DNA of 64,000 bases from positions 434,001-498,000 of the forward strand of contig NZ_WVRE01000002.1 in the NCBI RefSeq assembly GCF_013111185.1, in the 5' to 3' direction. Origin of the DNA: Ruegeria sp. HKCCD7303 (GTDB taxonomy: Bacteria > Pseudomonadota > Alphaproteobacteria > Rhodobacterales > Rhodobacteraceae). The notes beneath the pieces were generated by a model. The model was not told where the DNA came from. It did no database searches and saw only the letters and a list, made by a program, of their open reading frames with translations. Both the position numbers and the translations under genes were made by a program. Shown here one piece after another: positions 56,216-64,000 of the stretch; position 1 is the first letter of the stretch, and each line of letters begins with the position of its first letter.

Positions 56216-57361
56216 TTAGGCGTCGTGAACGTAGTATTTGCCCTGCGTTCCGGCGGCTTCGACCAGCTTTTCGAAGTTTTCCATCGACCCGGCCAGTTCG
56301 GTCTTGAACGGATCCCAATCGGCGTTCTGATAGCCGCCCGCATCCTGCCATTCGGCCAGTTGGTCTTCGCTGAGCGAGTGGAATTGGACGCCTGCCTTGT
56401 TCAACTCGGCCATGGCGTATGCACGTGCTGACGGAACTTTGGAGAGGTTCTGATGCGCAGTCATTTCAGACCCCCACATGATGCCTTCCTGAACATCAGC
56501 GGGCATCGAGTTGAACCACTCGAGGTTACAGGAATAAACCTGACTGTCCGGAACCGCCTGTGTGAAGGTTACATGGCTCAGGATGTCCTTGAAGCCAAAG
56601 ACAAACAGCGCCCCGACCGAGGGGTCAAGCGCATCCGCGACACCCTGCTTGATGGCCGAAGGCGTCTCACCCCAGGCAACAGGCGTCGGGTTGGCACCAA
56701 CCATACGGTAATACTGCTGGAGCATCTTAGAGCCGGGAACGCGGAACTTTATGCCACTCATATCGCCCGGCGTGATGACCGCATTGCCACCCTGCCGAAC
56801 CGCGACAACACGCGGGTCAATGTTAACGTAGAACAGGGCCTTGAAGCCCGCAGCTTCGACCTTGGGATGAACTTCGTTCTTCCACGTGTCAGAATGGACA
56901 AGATTGGTAAAACGCTGGTTCGAACCGCACAGATACGGCATGTTGATCAGGTCAACAGTCGACGCAAAAGGCGCGAAGTTCGAAAGCGAATGCTGCGCCG
57001 CCTGAATGGTCCCGCCCTGCACTTTCTGAACGAGGGAACCGCCAGCACCCAACTGCCCGCCCGGTGCCAGTTTGACATAGACTTTGCCATTAGTGGCGTT
57101 CTGGATGTTCTCTTTCAGGTCCAGCTGCATGATTGGATAGCTGCGTGAGGCGCCCAGAACGTAGGCCGTGGCGACCGTCATCACATGGTCTGCAGCTTGC
57201 TCGCGCTCGCGCTCTTCCTTAGCGGTCTGCGCTGCGGCCTCCGACGACCACAACACCCCGCCTGCCCCGGCTACCAAGGCAGCTGTGAACGCACCACTTG
57301 CGCTCAGCTTTAGAAAATTACGGCGTTCGGCTGACGCCAGTTCGGTCTTGTCGTTGTTCAT
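56216..57361 (-). CDS. TRAP transporter substrate-binding protein (DctP), Tat signal
   Basis: 381 aa from the ATG at 57361 (GGGAGG upstream). A twin-arginine signal (ERRNFLKLSASGAF) to about 45 is followed by a DctP domain: KVYVKLAPGGQLGAGGSLVQKVQGG, the ligand-binding Arg in GIKFRVPGSKML, and WGETPSAIKQGVADALD. Ligand is inferred to be DHPS from the downstream genes. Tat export is less common than Sec for DctP proteins. Confidence 0.9.
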   Translation of the reverse strand: MNNDKTELASAERRNFLKLSASGAFTAALVAGAGGVLWSSEAAAQTAKEEREREQAADHVMTVATAYVLGASRSYPIMQLDLKENIQNATNGKVYVKLAPGGQLGAGGSLVQKVQGGTIQAAQHSLSNFAPFASTVDLINMPYLCGSNQRFTNLVHSDTWKNEVHPKVEAAGFKALFYVNIDPRVVAVRQGGNAVITPGDMSGIKFRVPGSKMLQQYYRMVGANPTPVAWGETPSAIKQGVADALDPSVGALFVFGFKDILSHVTFTQAVPDSQVYSCNLEWFNSMPADVQEGIMWGSEMTAHQNLSKVPSARAYAMAELNKAGVQFHSLSEDQLAEWQDAGGYQNADWDPFKTELAGSMENFEKLVEAAGTQGKYYVHDA

Positions 57362-57384
57362 GAATTGCCCTCCCAAGCAAAAAT

Positions 57385-57570
57385 TCAGCTACCGTTTGTT
57401 GCGTCGCGGTCAGCTTCCTTTTTCAGAATTGCGACAACGAACAAGATCGACGCCGCGAACAGAACCAACATCTCTCCAACGTCCCCAAGAAACGCGCTGT
57501 TCGCATAGGCACCAAGGGCGACGTTGGCGAAGTAGATCGCAAAAACGACAGCAGATGCAGCGACAAACAT
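57385..57570 (-). CDS. Small two-helix membrane protein at the head of the DHPS operon
   Basis: 61 aa from the ATG at 57570 with GGGAG about nine bases upstream; a TTG five codons earlier is less likely. Two hydrophobic helices (VAASAVVFAIYFANVALGAY and MLVLFAASILFVVAIL) and a charged C-terminus. It ends 23 bp before dctP and begins right after the operators, so it is the first gene of the operon. Unknown function; it could be an extra TRAP component. Confidence 0.65.
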   Translation of the reverse strand: MFVAASAVVFAIYFANVALGAYANSAFLGDVGEMLVLFAASILFVVAILKKEADRDATNGS

Positions 57571-57608
57571 ATTCGGGGCTCCCAATAGAATCGGCTCTCA
57601 AATTCATT

Positions 57609-57643
57609 TGTAAGCGCTTACATGATAAATGCAAGCGCTTACA
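57609..57643. promoter_or_regulatory. Twin LacI-family operators between the DHPS operon and its regulator
   Basis: Two palindromes, TGTAAGCGCTTACA (57609-57622, perfect) and TGCAAGCGCTTACA (57630-57643, one mismatch), have centres 21 bp apart, two helical turns. The AAGCGCTT core is the classical LacI/GalR/CcpA-type operator. They lie in the intergenic region of the divergent operon and lacI-like gene, about 39 bp from the first and 64 bp from the second. Confidence 0.82.
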
Positions 57644-57706
57644 TAACCACTTTCATCACACCCAAAAAACGCATAACTTAGGGCAAACGGAACTAAGAGT
57701 TTGAAA

Positions 57707-58741
57707 ATGTCAAAGCACCGATCCGCACCGACGCTGGATGACGTTGCCAAGGCGGCGGGTGTTTCCACCGCCACGGTGTCGCGCTGTCTGAACAATCCGC
57801 AACGCGTTGTTGAAACGACGCGCCAGCGTGTTTTGTGCGCGGTTGATGAACTGGGATATACGCCAAACTTTGCAGCCCGAGTGATGGCGGCAAAGCGGTC
57901 TTTCACAATCGGTGCAATCATTCCAACGATGGAAAACTCCATTTTTGCGCGCGGTTTGCAGGCGTTTCAAGAAGAGATTCACAAACGCGGTTACACGCTG
58001 CTTGTCTCAAGCTCTGCCTACAAACCCGAAGCCGAGGAAGAGCAGATCAGAACTCTGGTTGCGCGCGGCGCTGACGGGCTTTTGCTGATCGGTCATGACC
58101 GTGAAGAACGGATCTATGACTATCTGGAACGGCAAAAGATACCAGCGCTGGTTGCTTGGTCTTTCAACCCAAGCAACCGCACACCTTCGGTCGGATTCGA
58201 CAACCGGCAAGCGATGAAAACCCTGGCACAACAAGTTATCGCGCTTGGGCATCGACGTCTCGCCACGATTTCAGGCATCAGCAAAGGCAACGACCGTGCT
58301 CGGTTGAGAATCGCGGGCATCAAAGACGCGATGGCGGAAAGCGGACTGCTGCCAGACGACCTGATCGTAGTGGAAACCACTTATGAAATCGAAAGCGGTG
58401 CCGACGCTTTCAAGAATCTCATGTCTCAAACCCCTGCCCCGACGGCGGTTCTGTGTGGCAATGATGTTCTGGCCGTGGGCGCAATGCGCCAAGCGCAAGA
58501 GATGGGACTAAGCGTGCCTGACGAAATCTCGATCACCGGGTTCGATGACATCGAATTGGCCTGTATAGTTTCACCTACTTTGACAACGGTTCATGTCCCC
58601 CATCGTAAAATGGGTCAAAAAGCAGCATTGGAATTGATACATATGATTGAAACAAGCGCGCCCGGACGTTCCGTTGAACTGTCCACCCGCTTGGTTGCGC
58701 GAGATTCTTTGACCGGGGCAAAGGAAAACCAGATCCGTTAG
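57707..58741 (+). CDS. LacI-family transcriptional regulator of the DHPS cluster
   Basis: 344 aa from the ATG at 57707. The N-terminal HTH (PTLDDVAKAAGVSTATVSRCLNNPQRV) with hinge helix NFAARVMA is followed by a periplasmic-binding-protein-like sensor domain (TIGAIIPTMENSIFARGL, TGFDDIELACIVSPTLTTV). It is predicted to bind the two operators in front of it and repress the divergent TRAP-hps operon until the inducer, perhaps DHPS or a product, is present. Confidence 0.9.
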   Translation: MSKHRSAPTLDDVAKAAGVSTATVSRCLNNPQRVVETTRQRVLCAVDELGYTPNFAARVMAAKRSFTIGAIIPTMENSIFARGLQAFQEEIHKRGYTLLVSSSAYKPEAEEEQIRTLVARGADGLLLIGHDREERIYDYLERQKIPALVAWSFNPSNRTPSVGFDNRQAMKTLAQQVIALGHRRLATISGISKGNDRARLRIAGIKDAMAESGLLPDDLIVVETTYEIESGADAFKNLMSQTPAPTAVLCGNDVLAVGAMRQAQEMGLSVPDEISITGFDDIELACIVSPTLTTVHVPHRKMGQKAALELIHMIETSAPGRSVELSTRLVARDSLTGAKENQIR

Positions 58742-58765
58742 ACTCCGCATGGCCGTGGCGTGCTC

Positions 58766-58839
58766 TGGAGCGGGTAGCGGGAATCGAACCCGCGCGTTCA
58801 GCTTGGGAAGCTGACAGGCTACCATTACATCATACCCGC
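58766..58839 (-). tRNA. tRNA-Gly (anticodon CCC)
   Basis: The minus strand gives a 74-nt cloverleaf: acceptor GCGGGTA/TACCCGC, anticodon stem TCAGC/GCTGA with loop TTCCCAA (anticodon CCC), T-arm GGTTCGATTCC, discriminator T and encoded CCA. It decodes GGG. Confidence 0.97.
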
Positions 58840-58908
58840 CGCGCCTTTTGAGATATCACCAGTAATGACAGAGGTTCAAGCCGGCGCGAGACAGATCAGG
58901 CGAAATTA

Positions 58909-59736
58909 TCACTCAGTCCGGGCGCGCAGGCTGTCGATCAACGATTGGTCTACGTCAAGCGCTTCTCCGGCAGCTTCCAAGGTCCGTTTGTCCAAGTGCT
59001 GAGGGTTCAGGTCAACACCATCAGAAAACGCTTCAACAATGGCTTGCATCGCCTTGATACGAGCGTGTTTCTTGTTGTTCGCAGGTATGACGTGCCATGG
59101 GGCCAACTCGGTCGAGGTGCGCGCCAGCATTTCGTCAACGGCAACCTCAGCAACATCCCACTTTTCGCGATTTCGAAAGTCTTCGTACGTCAGCTTCCAG
59201 CGTTTCAAAGGGTTTGTCAGCCGCTCGGTAAAGCGACGCATCTGTTCTTCTTGTGAGATGTGAAAGAACAGCTTCACGATCCGCGTGCCGTCATCGACGA
59301 GCATGCGTTCAAAATCATTGATTTCCTGATAGGCCGCGCGCCACCGTTCTTCCGGTGTCAGTTTTTCAATCCGCTCGACCAGAACCCGACCGTACCAGCT
59401 GCGGTCAAAAGCCGAGATCGCGCCCGCAGGCGGCAAACGTTCCCAAAATCGCAAAAGATAGTGCCGGTTGAGGTAGTAGTTTCGCGGGGCACCGATGGGC
59501 CAAACCTTGAAACTTCGCGGGTCCAGCGCTTGGCTGATCCGGCGAATAGTTCCCCCTTTTCCTGCAGCATCCCACCCTTCAAAAACCAAAACGCCCTTGA
59601 GGCCATGAAAAAGATAAGCTTGTTGAATTCTGGCAAGCTTGGCTTGTAAATCGATCAGTTGATCAAAATAATCCTTCTTGTTTAGACGCTTAGTCAGGTC
59701 TGCATCCGAAAGTTTCGGGGGATGATGTTTACTCAT
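58909..59736 (-). CDS. ppk2: Polyphosphate kinase 2 (PPK2)
   Basis: 275 aa from the ATG at 59736; the frame is open to 59811 but that part does not match the family. Walker A FEGWDAAGKGGTIRRI, lid region, Walker B FDRSWYGRVLVERIEK and the KLFFHISQEEQMRRF stretch are typical of single-domain PPK2. It moves phosphate between polyphosphate and nucleotides. Its direction (GDP/ADP synthesis or polyP synthesis) cannot be read from sequence. Confidence 0.93.
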   Translation of the reverse strand: MSKHHPPKLSDADLTKRLNKKDYFDQLIDLQAKLARIQQAYLFHGLKGVLVFEGWDAAGKGGTIRRISQALDPRSFKVWPIGAPRNYYLNRHYLLRFWERLPPAGAISAFDRSWYGRVLVERIEKLTPEERWRAAYQEINDFERMLVDDGTRIVKLFFHISQEEQMRRFTERLTNPLKRWKLTYEDFRNREKWDVAEVAVDEMLARTSTELAPWHVIPANNKKHARIKAMQAIVEAFSDGVDLNPQHLDKRTLEAAGEALDVDQSLIDSLRARTE

Positions 59737-59810
59737 GGTGCCACCTGATCTTTGTGCGAATGATCTGGCTATTGTGAAACCTTCTGCGCAATCGACATTG
59801 ATCAGAGTCA

Positions 59811-59838
59811 AAAAGGCCGGGCACTGGGCCCGGCCTTT
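59811..59838 (-). terminator. Terminator of the metF operon
   Basis: Eleven-pair stem AAAGGCCGGGC / GCCCGGCCTTT with a five-base loop; the minus strand continues into five T. Confidence 0.85.
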
Positions 59839-59857
59839 GGTGTCAAATTAGATCCGA

Positions 59858-60910
<1,053 letters not shown>

Positions 60911-60919
60911 GTCCGTTCC

Positions 60920-61846
60920 TTAGGAGTTTACAGGCTTTGCCGAAGCGCCGCCGTTATTGATCGCCCAGTTGGCATTGGTTTTGATTCCACCCAGCGGGAA
61001 GAAATGCACGTTGGTGATGTTGAAATCCGGGTTGGCCGCTTTGTGCTCGGCCAGTTCCGTAATCACGTCAGTCGGCTCATAAGGAAGCAGCAACTTGGAC
61101 ACGTCCATAGCGCGTTTCTGTAGAACCTTCAGCGACGGGCCAACGCCACACGCGATGGCAAACTTAATCAGCGTTTGCAGCTTTGCCGGACCCGCGATGC
61201 CGATATGGATCGGCAGATCGATACCCGCCCCTTTCAGGCTGTCAGCCCATGCGATAATCGGCTTAGCGTCAAAGGCAAACTGGGTTGCCAGCGCCATTTC
61301 GGCATCGGTGGTTTCGTTGAACTTCTGCTTCCAGCGCAGAGCATCGTCCACGTTCTTGGTCGAGCCATCGGGGTCGATGTCCTTGTTGCCTTCCGGGTGA
61401 CCGGCCACGTGCAGGCGCTTGAAGCCAGCCTTGTCGAACAGGCCGGTTTCCAACAATTGCATCGAGCTGTCGAAGTCGCCATGCGGGTTGGTAACGCCAC
61501 CGGCCAGCAGCAACGCCTGATCAACGCCCGCTTCGCCCTGGTACATGGAAATCCAGTTTTCCAGCGTCGCCGCGTCTTTGATGATCCGCGCCGGGAAGTG
61601 CGGCATCACCTGATAGCCGTCGGCCGCGATGCGCTTGGCGGTCTTGACCATGTCCTCAATCGGGGTGCCCTCGATATGAGCGATATAGACGCGTGTGCCT
61701 TCAGGCAGCAAAGCGCGGAAATCGTCGACCTTTTCAGCGGTACGCGGCATCACCTCGATCGAATAGCCCTGCAAAAAGGCTTCGACGGTTGGGTTCACAG
61801 GGCCGGTTTCGACCGCATCACGTTTTTTGAAGTTCAGCAAAGCCAT
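60920..61846 (-). CDS. metF: Methylenetetrahydrofolate reductase MetF
   Basis: 308 aa, a TIM-barrel flavoprotein. Recognised by VEVMPRTAEKVD-like start (here SIEVMPRTAEKVDD), YIAHIEGT, HFPARIIKD, HVAGHPEGNKDIDPDGS and THFEFDAK-like TQFAFDAKPI; the sequence diverges from E. coli MetF, as usual in alphaproteobacteria. Makes 5-methyl-THF for methionine synthesis. It lies between a Virulence_fact-family gene and the corrinoid methyltransferase gene, in one operon. Confidence 0.87.
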   Translation of the reverse strand: MALLNFKKRDAVETGPVNPTVEAFLQGYSIEVMPRTAEKVDDFRALLPEGTRVYIAHIEGTPIEDMVKTAKRIAADGYQVMPHFPARIIKDAATLENWISMYQGEAGVDQALLLAGGVTNPHGDFDSSMQLLETGLFDKAGFKRLHVAGHPEGNKDIDPDGSTKNVDDALRWKQKFNETTDAEMALATQFAFDAKPIIAWADSLKGAGIDLPIHIGIAGPAKLQTLIKFAIACGVGPSLKVLQKRAMDVSKLLLPYEPTDVITELAEHKAANPDFNITNVHFFPLGGIKTNANWAINNGGASAKPVNS

Positions 61847-61870
61847 TTCGGCCTCCCTTAAAATCTGGGC

Positions 61871-62167
61871 TTACGCCCAACCGTCATTGGCGATCAGCGC
61901 TTTGACGCGGTCCTGATCGTATTCTGTTTCCAGACGCACCGCCTCGGTCTCGGCAATCTCGGCGGGATCGCCATCTACTGCAAAGGGTGCGGCTTTGCGC
62001 CATTCGGCCAGGTAGGCATCACTGTCCTTGGCGTTCACCTTCATGGCAGCCCGGTCGATGGCTTGCTCGAACCGTTCTTCCAACTGCCGCTTTGCGCCAC
62101 GACGGCCTTTGCCGACGATGACCTGAGCGGGAATGTCGCGCCAATACACGATTGTGACGTCAGGCAT
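61871..62167 (-). CDS. Small Virulence_fact-family protein, first gene of the metF operon
   Basis: 98 aa. VTIVYWRDIPAQVIVGKGRRGAKRQLEERFEQAIDRAAM is the family core (quoted here only as a landmark: YWRDIPAQV and GRRGAKRQLEERF). Members are often annotated as virulence factor without evidence and, in alphaproteobacteria, tend to stand next to metF and corrinoid methyltransferase genes. A function in methyl transfer is an inference from context. GGAGGAATCACAGC before the ATG gives a good ribosome binding site. Confidence 0.75.
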   Translation of the reverse strand: MPDVTIVYWRDIPAQVIVGKGRRGAKRQLEERFEQAIDRAAMKVNAKDSDAYLAEWRKAAPFAVDGDPAEIAETEAVRLETEYDQDRVKALIANDGWA

Positions 62168-62214
62168 TGCTGTGATTCCTCCTAACCCGATGGGCCGGTT
62201 CTAAACTTCAAACT

Positions 62215-62276
62215 TAGCTTTGGTCGGTCGGTTTTCGACACACGACGCTTTTCCAGCGACCTTTTTACCAAAGCTA
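62215..62276 (-). promoter_or_regulatory. Possible structured leader of the metF operon
   Basis: TAGCTTTGGT (62215-62224) and ACCAAAGCTA (62267-62276) are perfect ten-base complements enclosing 42 nt. Inside are GGTCG/CGACC (62226-62230 / 62257-62261) and CGCT/AGCG, so a long irregular stem-loop can form 48 bp before the start codon. It has no T-run and is not a terminator. It does not match a cobalamin riboswitch. It could be an unrecognised regulatory RNA or an operator region. Confidence 0.4.
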
Positions 62277-62359
62277 GCCAAGGGCGCTTTTACACAAACA
62301 AACGGCAGACGCGCATATCATAATTCTCAACGTCACTATGAAAGCGCTGCATAAAACGC

Positions 62360-62390
62360 AAAAACCCTGGACGGAGTTATCCGTCCAGGG
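62360..62390 (-). terminator. Terminator of the PhoX-family gene
   Basis: Perfect ten-pair stem CCCTGGACGG / CCGTCCAGGG with a six-base loop; the minus strand continues with TTTTTG. It lies 25 bp past the stop. Confidence 0.88.
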
Positions 62391-62414
62391 CGGTATTTCA
62401 AAGGTCAGTGCGGT

Positions 62415-64000
62415 TTAGCCGACCAAACCACCATCTTCGCGAGTCACCGCGATGATCGCCGAACGCGGAACTGCATCACCGCCTTCGGGCCAGTGGCTGT
62501 TGCCATCCTCACCCGGGTGCTGAATGCCCACGAACATGGTACGGCGATCCGGTGACCAGCTGAGGCCGGTGATCTCACACTCATTCGGGCCGACAAGGAA
62601 ACGGCGGATTTCACCGGTGACCGGGTCACCTGCCAGCATCTGGTTGTTGCCCTGCCCTTCGAAGTCGCCTTCATTGCCATAGTTGCCGTCGGTCTGGATC
62701 CACAGCAGGCCATTGCTGTCGAATTTCAGACCGTCGGGCGAGTTGAACATGTTGTCGGCATTAACGTTGTCAGACCCTCCGTAGGCATCCTGATGCACAT
62801 TGGGGTTGCCCGCCAGCACATACAGATCCCAAGCAAAGCCCGAGGCGGTATGATCACCACCTTCAGGACGCCAGCGCACGATCTGGCCGTAGTTGTTGGC
62901 CTCACGCGGGTTCGGACCGTTGACCGAAGTGTCATCACCACCGGCATTCGGCTTGACGCCCCGGTTCTTGTTGTTGGTCAGACAGCAGTAAACCTCGGCC
63001 ACGTTCGGGTTTGCAGCAACCCACTCCGGGCGATCCATGGTGGTCGCGCCTACGGCAGAACCGGCCTGACGAGTGTGGATGCTGATTTCAGCTTGCGAAG
63101 CCAAACCGGTCGTCTCGGGCGTCAGATCCAGCCATTCGCCCGTACCGTCGTCATTGAACTTGGCAACAGACAAGGTGCCGTTTTCCAACAAGGCATTGGT
63201 GTCAACTCCAGCGGCGTAAACGCCATCCGAAACAAAGCGATACAGGAACTCGCCACGTTCATCGTCGCCCATGTACACAACAACACGACCGTCATTGTTC
63301 ACCACCGACTCGGCGTTTTCATGCTTGAATCGGCCCAGAGCGGTCAGCTTGCGCGGAGTCGAATTTGGGTCAGTTGGGTCGATTTCGACCACATAACCGG
63401 CGCGGTTCGGTTCGTTGGGGTTTTTCGAGACGTCGAACCGATCATCGATCTTGGCCCAGCCATAGCCCCAATCTTTCGACGAGACGCCATAGCGCTTCAG
63501 TTCTGCACTAACCTCGTGGTTTTCATCTTCTGCCGAAAAGTAGCCGTTAAAGTTTTCTTCACAGGCCAGGTAGGTGCCCCACGGCGTCATGCCATTGCCG
63601 CAGTTGTTCCAGGTCCCTTTCGAGGTGGTGCCTGTCGGGTCCGCAGCGGTTTTCATCAAGTCATGAGCAGCCGCAGGGCCGGTGATCGTCATATCGGTCT
63701 GCGGTGTAATACGACGGTTGTACGGGCTGTCTTTGACGATGCCCCATGTACCGTCCGTGTTGGCAATCTCGACCACAGTCACGCCGTGCGCCATCATACC
63801 CTTGGCCACATCGTCGTCCGAGGCCGCCTTGGCATCAGGGTTGTTGCCCCAAAGGATGTCACGGTTGGTATATTCGTTGTTTACGACCAGCAGCACGTGG
63901 CCATCGTGGAAGAACACGTCCTGACCGTCAGTGTTGTCGCCAAATGCACGCTCTTGGCTGGCAGCGGTGCCACGGGTCGCGTGATCGAACTCGGGCGCGT
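62415..64000 (-). CDS. PhoX-family phosphatase (DUF839), C-terminal part, cut by window end
   Basis: The frame stays open to base 64000, giving the last 528 or so residues; a GTG at 63917 is internal and not the start. PhoX landmarks: PEFDHATRGTAASQERAFGDN, GTWNNCGNGMTPWGTYLACEENFNGYF (in part), GRFKHENAE, YMGDDERGEFLYRFVS, DRPEWVAANPNVAEVYCCLTNN and the C-terminal NECEITGLSWSPDRRTMFVGIQHPGE. PhoX enzymes are Tat-exported, Ca/Fe-dependent alkaline phosphatases widespread in marine bacteria. The signal peptide and promoter are outside the window, so phosphate control cannot be checked. Confidence 0.88.
   Translation of the reverse strand, partial: APEFDHATRGTAASQERAFGDNTDGQDVFFHDGHVLLVVNNEYTNRDILWGNNPDAKAASDDDVAKGMMAHGVTVVEIANTDGTWGIVKDSPYNRRITPQTDMTITGPAAAHDLMKTAADPTGTTSKGTWNNCGNGMTPWGTYLACEENFNGYFSAEDENHEVSAELKRYGVSSKDWGYGWAKIDDRFDVSKNPNEPNRAGYVVEIDPTDPNSTPRKLTALGRFKHENAESVVNNDGRVVVYMGDDERGEFLYRFVSDGVYAAGVDTNALLENGTLSVAKFNDDGTGEWLDLTPETTGLASQAEISIHTRQAGSAVGATTMDRPEWVAANPNVAEVYCCLTNNKNRGVKPNAGGDDTSVNGPNPREANNYGQIVRWRPEGGDHTASGFAWDLYVLAGNPNVHQDAYGGSDNVNADNMFNSPDGLKFDSNGLLWIQTDGNYGNEGDFEGQGNNQMLAGDPVTGEIRRFLVGPNECEITGLSWSPDRRTMFVGIQHPGEDGNSHWPEGGDAVPRSAIIAVTREDGGLVG

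Noticed and set aside
61871..62167. Virulence role of the Virulence_fact-family protein
   Set aside because: The family name has no functional support here; context points to methyl-group metabolism.
62168..62414. Cobalamin or SAM riboswitch before the metF operon
   Set aside because: No cobalamin box or known SAM-II consensus could be recognised; only a generic stem-loop is supported.

Overview
The window looks like chromosomal DNA of a marine alphaproteobacterium of the roseobacter group (Rhodobacterales; Ruegeria/Phaeobacter-like). The basis is the family content and gene order: an iscR-led suf operon with an IscR that lacks the usual cysteine triad, a CckA hybrid kinase with a CtrA-type site in front of it, a gene set for the diatom sulfonate 2,3-dihydroxypropane-1-sulfonate (DHPS), parts of a split B12-dependent methionine synthase, and an alphaproteobacterial SOS box at recA. 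No insertion sequence, prophage, CRISPR array or rRNA operon is visible. Two tRNA genes are present, Arg-CCG and Gly-CCC.

Layout. 1-3850, minus strand: yicC, gmk, a gamma-carbonic-anhydrase-like gene, phoR and the start of pstS, with a three-unit Pho box before pstS. 3956-8470: a PAS-domain gene with a CtrA-type site upstream, class II DAHP synthase, a GlxA-type regulator and a secreted PQQ-type sugar dehydrogenase. 8626-14235: a branched-chain-amino-acid-type ABC transporter operon with a small secreted cysteine-containing protein inserted between the ATPase and permease genes. 14328-17306: a small lipoprotein, a HerA-like ATPase, two candidate small RNAs and an IalB-family protein. 17369-22535: an envelope block (L,D-transpeptidase, lpxD, a dedicated acyl carrier protein, a FabF-like synthase and a divergent Tat-exported YcbK-like protein). 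22598-31474: a small membrane protein, tRNA-Arg and a nine-gene iscR/suf operon that carries a FkbM methyltransferase and two YIP1 membrane proteins. 31654-36308: an alpha/beta hydrolase, a small ORF, a tandem-HD protein, an SMR efflux protein and typA. 36309-38347: a less GC-rich stretch with a PGGEE-repeat secreted protein and a periplasmic transglutaminase-like protease. 38348-48427: a DUF1330 protein, alaS, recA, a sulfotransferase-like protein, cckA, an RsmB-like methyltransferase and guaB. 48634-50682: a RamA-like corrinoid-protein reactivase. 50764-58741: the DHPS cluster with a TRAP transporter, a LacI regulator with twin operators and a universal stress protein. 58766-62276: tRNA-Gly, PPK2, and an operon of a Virulence_fact-family protein, metF and a methyltetrahydrofolate:corrinoid methyltransferase, preceded by a potentially structured leader. 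62415-64000: a PhoX-family protein that runs off the end.

How the parts connect. PhoR, PstS and PhoX belong to phosphate starvation. The suf operon, its IscR and an Irr-type (ICE) palindrome form an iron-sulfur assembly unit with iron control. MetF makes 5-methyl-THF, the pterin-binding methyltransferase would pass the methyl group to a corrinoid protein, and the RamA-like protein would reactivate that corrinoid. The last two are unrelated in fold but both end in a Gly/Arg-rich tail, which I consider the most interesting unexplained signal here. All calls are from reading the sequence; no database search was run.
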